Assembly: GCA_964645405.1 (NCBI GenBank)
Contig: CAZYCA010000016.1
Location: 1 to 64,000, forward strand
Reading direction: 5' to 3'
Length of the DNA: 64,000 nucleotides
From: JAMWDF01 sp964645405
Lineage (GTDB): Bacteria > Ratteibacteria > UBA8468 > B48-G9 > DSTR01
Positions 63,603-64,000 of this stretch are shown here, one piece after another. Each line of letters opens with the position of its first letter. Within the stretch, counting starts at the first letter, position 1. A model generated the notes under the pieces. The model saw nothing but the letters and a program-made list of their open reading frames with translations, had not been told where the DNA came from and did not search any database. The position numbers and the translations under genes are program-made.

Positions 63603-64000
63603 ATGAGAAAAAAGATACAGGCAATTCTAATCAGTTTTTTTCTGGGGGTTTCTGTCAGTCAGCCGGCAGAATCAGATTCTTCCTTAATCGTGCACCTGGA
63701 CATGGACCAGGTGGAAAACAATCAGGTGAAGGATTTATCAGGTTACCAACATCATGCCCTGCTTAATTCTAATAAAGGACTGGCACAGGGAAAGTTCCAT
63801 CAGGCGCTTGACTGTGCCAGCGGTTCTTTTCTCACAATTCCTTTCAAGGAAAGTTTAAGGCTACCAGCAGGAACTGGTTTGAGTATTTGTCTCTGGTTAA
63901 AACTGGATGCTGCTGCTGTTCGCTGGGCAGGTCTGGTGAAAAACGATGGTGGAAAGTCAACTGCTTACCGGGAATTTAAAGGATTTAACCTGGAAAGTAA
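63603..64000 (+). CDS. secreted LamG-like protein, cut by the window end
   Basis: An ATG at 63603 opens a frame that stays open to the end of the window (132 codons). It begins with signal peptide MRKKIQAILISFFLGVSVSQ, then SSLIVHLDMDQVENNQVKD and GKFHQALDCASGSFLTIPF, the opening of a LamG-like jelly roll, and SICLWLKLDAAAVRWAGLVK. The same domain opens the giant GH2-like protein at 45762, so more domains may follow beyond the edge. TAGGAAA precedes the start, 5 bases after the upstream stop, so it belongs to the same operon. Confidence 0.75.
   Translation, partial: MRKKIQAILISFFLGVSVSQPAESDSSLIVHLDMDQVENNQVKDLSGYQHHALLNSNKGLAQGKFHQALDCASGSFLTIPFKESLRLPAGTGLSICLWLKLDAAAVRWAGLVKNDGGKSTAYREFKGFNLES

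Noticed and set aside
1..64000. CRISPR array, prophage or toxin-antitoxin pair
   Set aside because: No regularly spaced repeats, phage structural genes or paired small genes were seen on either strand.

Overview
The window reads as chromosome of an uncultured Gram-negative-type bacterium, most likely from the PVC/Omnitrophota neighbourhood (Omnitrophota, Lentisphaerota, Planctomycetota or relatives). This rests on gene content only: pseudopilins with a FTLIELLVV N-terminus and a C-terminal H-x-N/H-G...DGH/DAH motif, very large secreted multi-domain glycosidase-like proteins, dockerin-bearing proteins, a heptosyltransferase-like GT9 enzyme, and a SurA/PrsA-type foldase. Genes are tightly packed and often joined by ATGA or GTGA stop/start overlaps. 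The standard genetic code fits everywhere. No CRISPR array, rRNA, prophage or intact insertion sequence is visible. || Layout. 0-0.13 kb: the possible tail of a gene and two copies of a short repeat that look like the end of an insertion sequence. 0.15-10.2 kb: a minus-strand series running from a 784-residue TPR protein through a DUF5060-type glycosidase, a DUF2341/SGNH-like secreted protein, a GT9 glycosyltransferase, two FmdB-type zinc ribbons and a broken nitroreductase, then tRNA-Asn and an amidohydrolase. 10.6-24.3 kb: a plus-strand block of three dockerin-tailed secreted proteins (SpoIID-like, split by a frameshift; a beta-helix/HExxH metallopeptidase; a 1976-residue NHL-propeller protein) with a PpiC foldase among them; this block looks AT-richer than its surroundings. 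24.5-29.1 kb: an ABC-2/GldG/DUF4340 operon behind a strong promoter that appears to yield a nearly leaderless mRNA. 29.1-32.7 kb: an Asp/Glu racemase and a divergent P-type Ca2+-ATPase. 33.0-35.5 kb: two HD-GYP c-di-GMP phosphodiesterase-like genes between inverted copies of an intergenic repeat. 35.7-39.7 kb: an M28-like peptidase fused to an AAC(3)-type acetyltransferase, coupled to an alpha/alpha-barrel protein. 39.8-64 kb: a carbohydrate locus with one broken and two intact pseudopilins, a DUF4091 protein, LamG proteins, a GH4 enzyme, a GH2-like protein lacking its usual catalytic Glu, a TIM-barrel protein, three related giant secreted proteins and a secreted amidohydrolase. || How the parts may work together (inference). 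The right half looks like a locus for binding and processing extracellular glycans: most products are exported and combine carbohydrate-binding-like beta-sandwiches with TIM barrels, and the pseudopilins among them suggest a secretion- or surface-filament-linked way of handling large polymers. The dockerin block could supply proteins that dock on a cohesin scaffold encoded elsewhere. The most novel points are the peptidase-acetyltransferase fusion, the three giant proteins sharing a W-x-I-x-D-E motif, the SpoIID-dockerin protein with an SH3-like insert, and the inverted repeats flanking the HD-GYP pair. Three genes (nitroreductase, SpoIID-dockerin, first pseudopilin) carry disabling lesions, which are either real decay or assembly errors.
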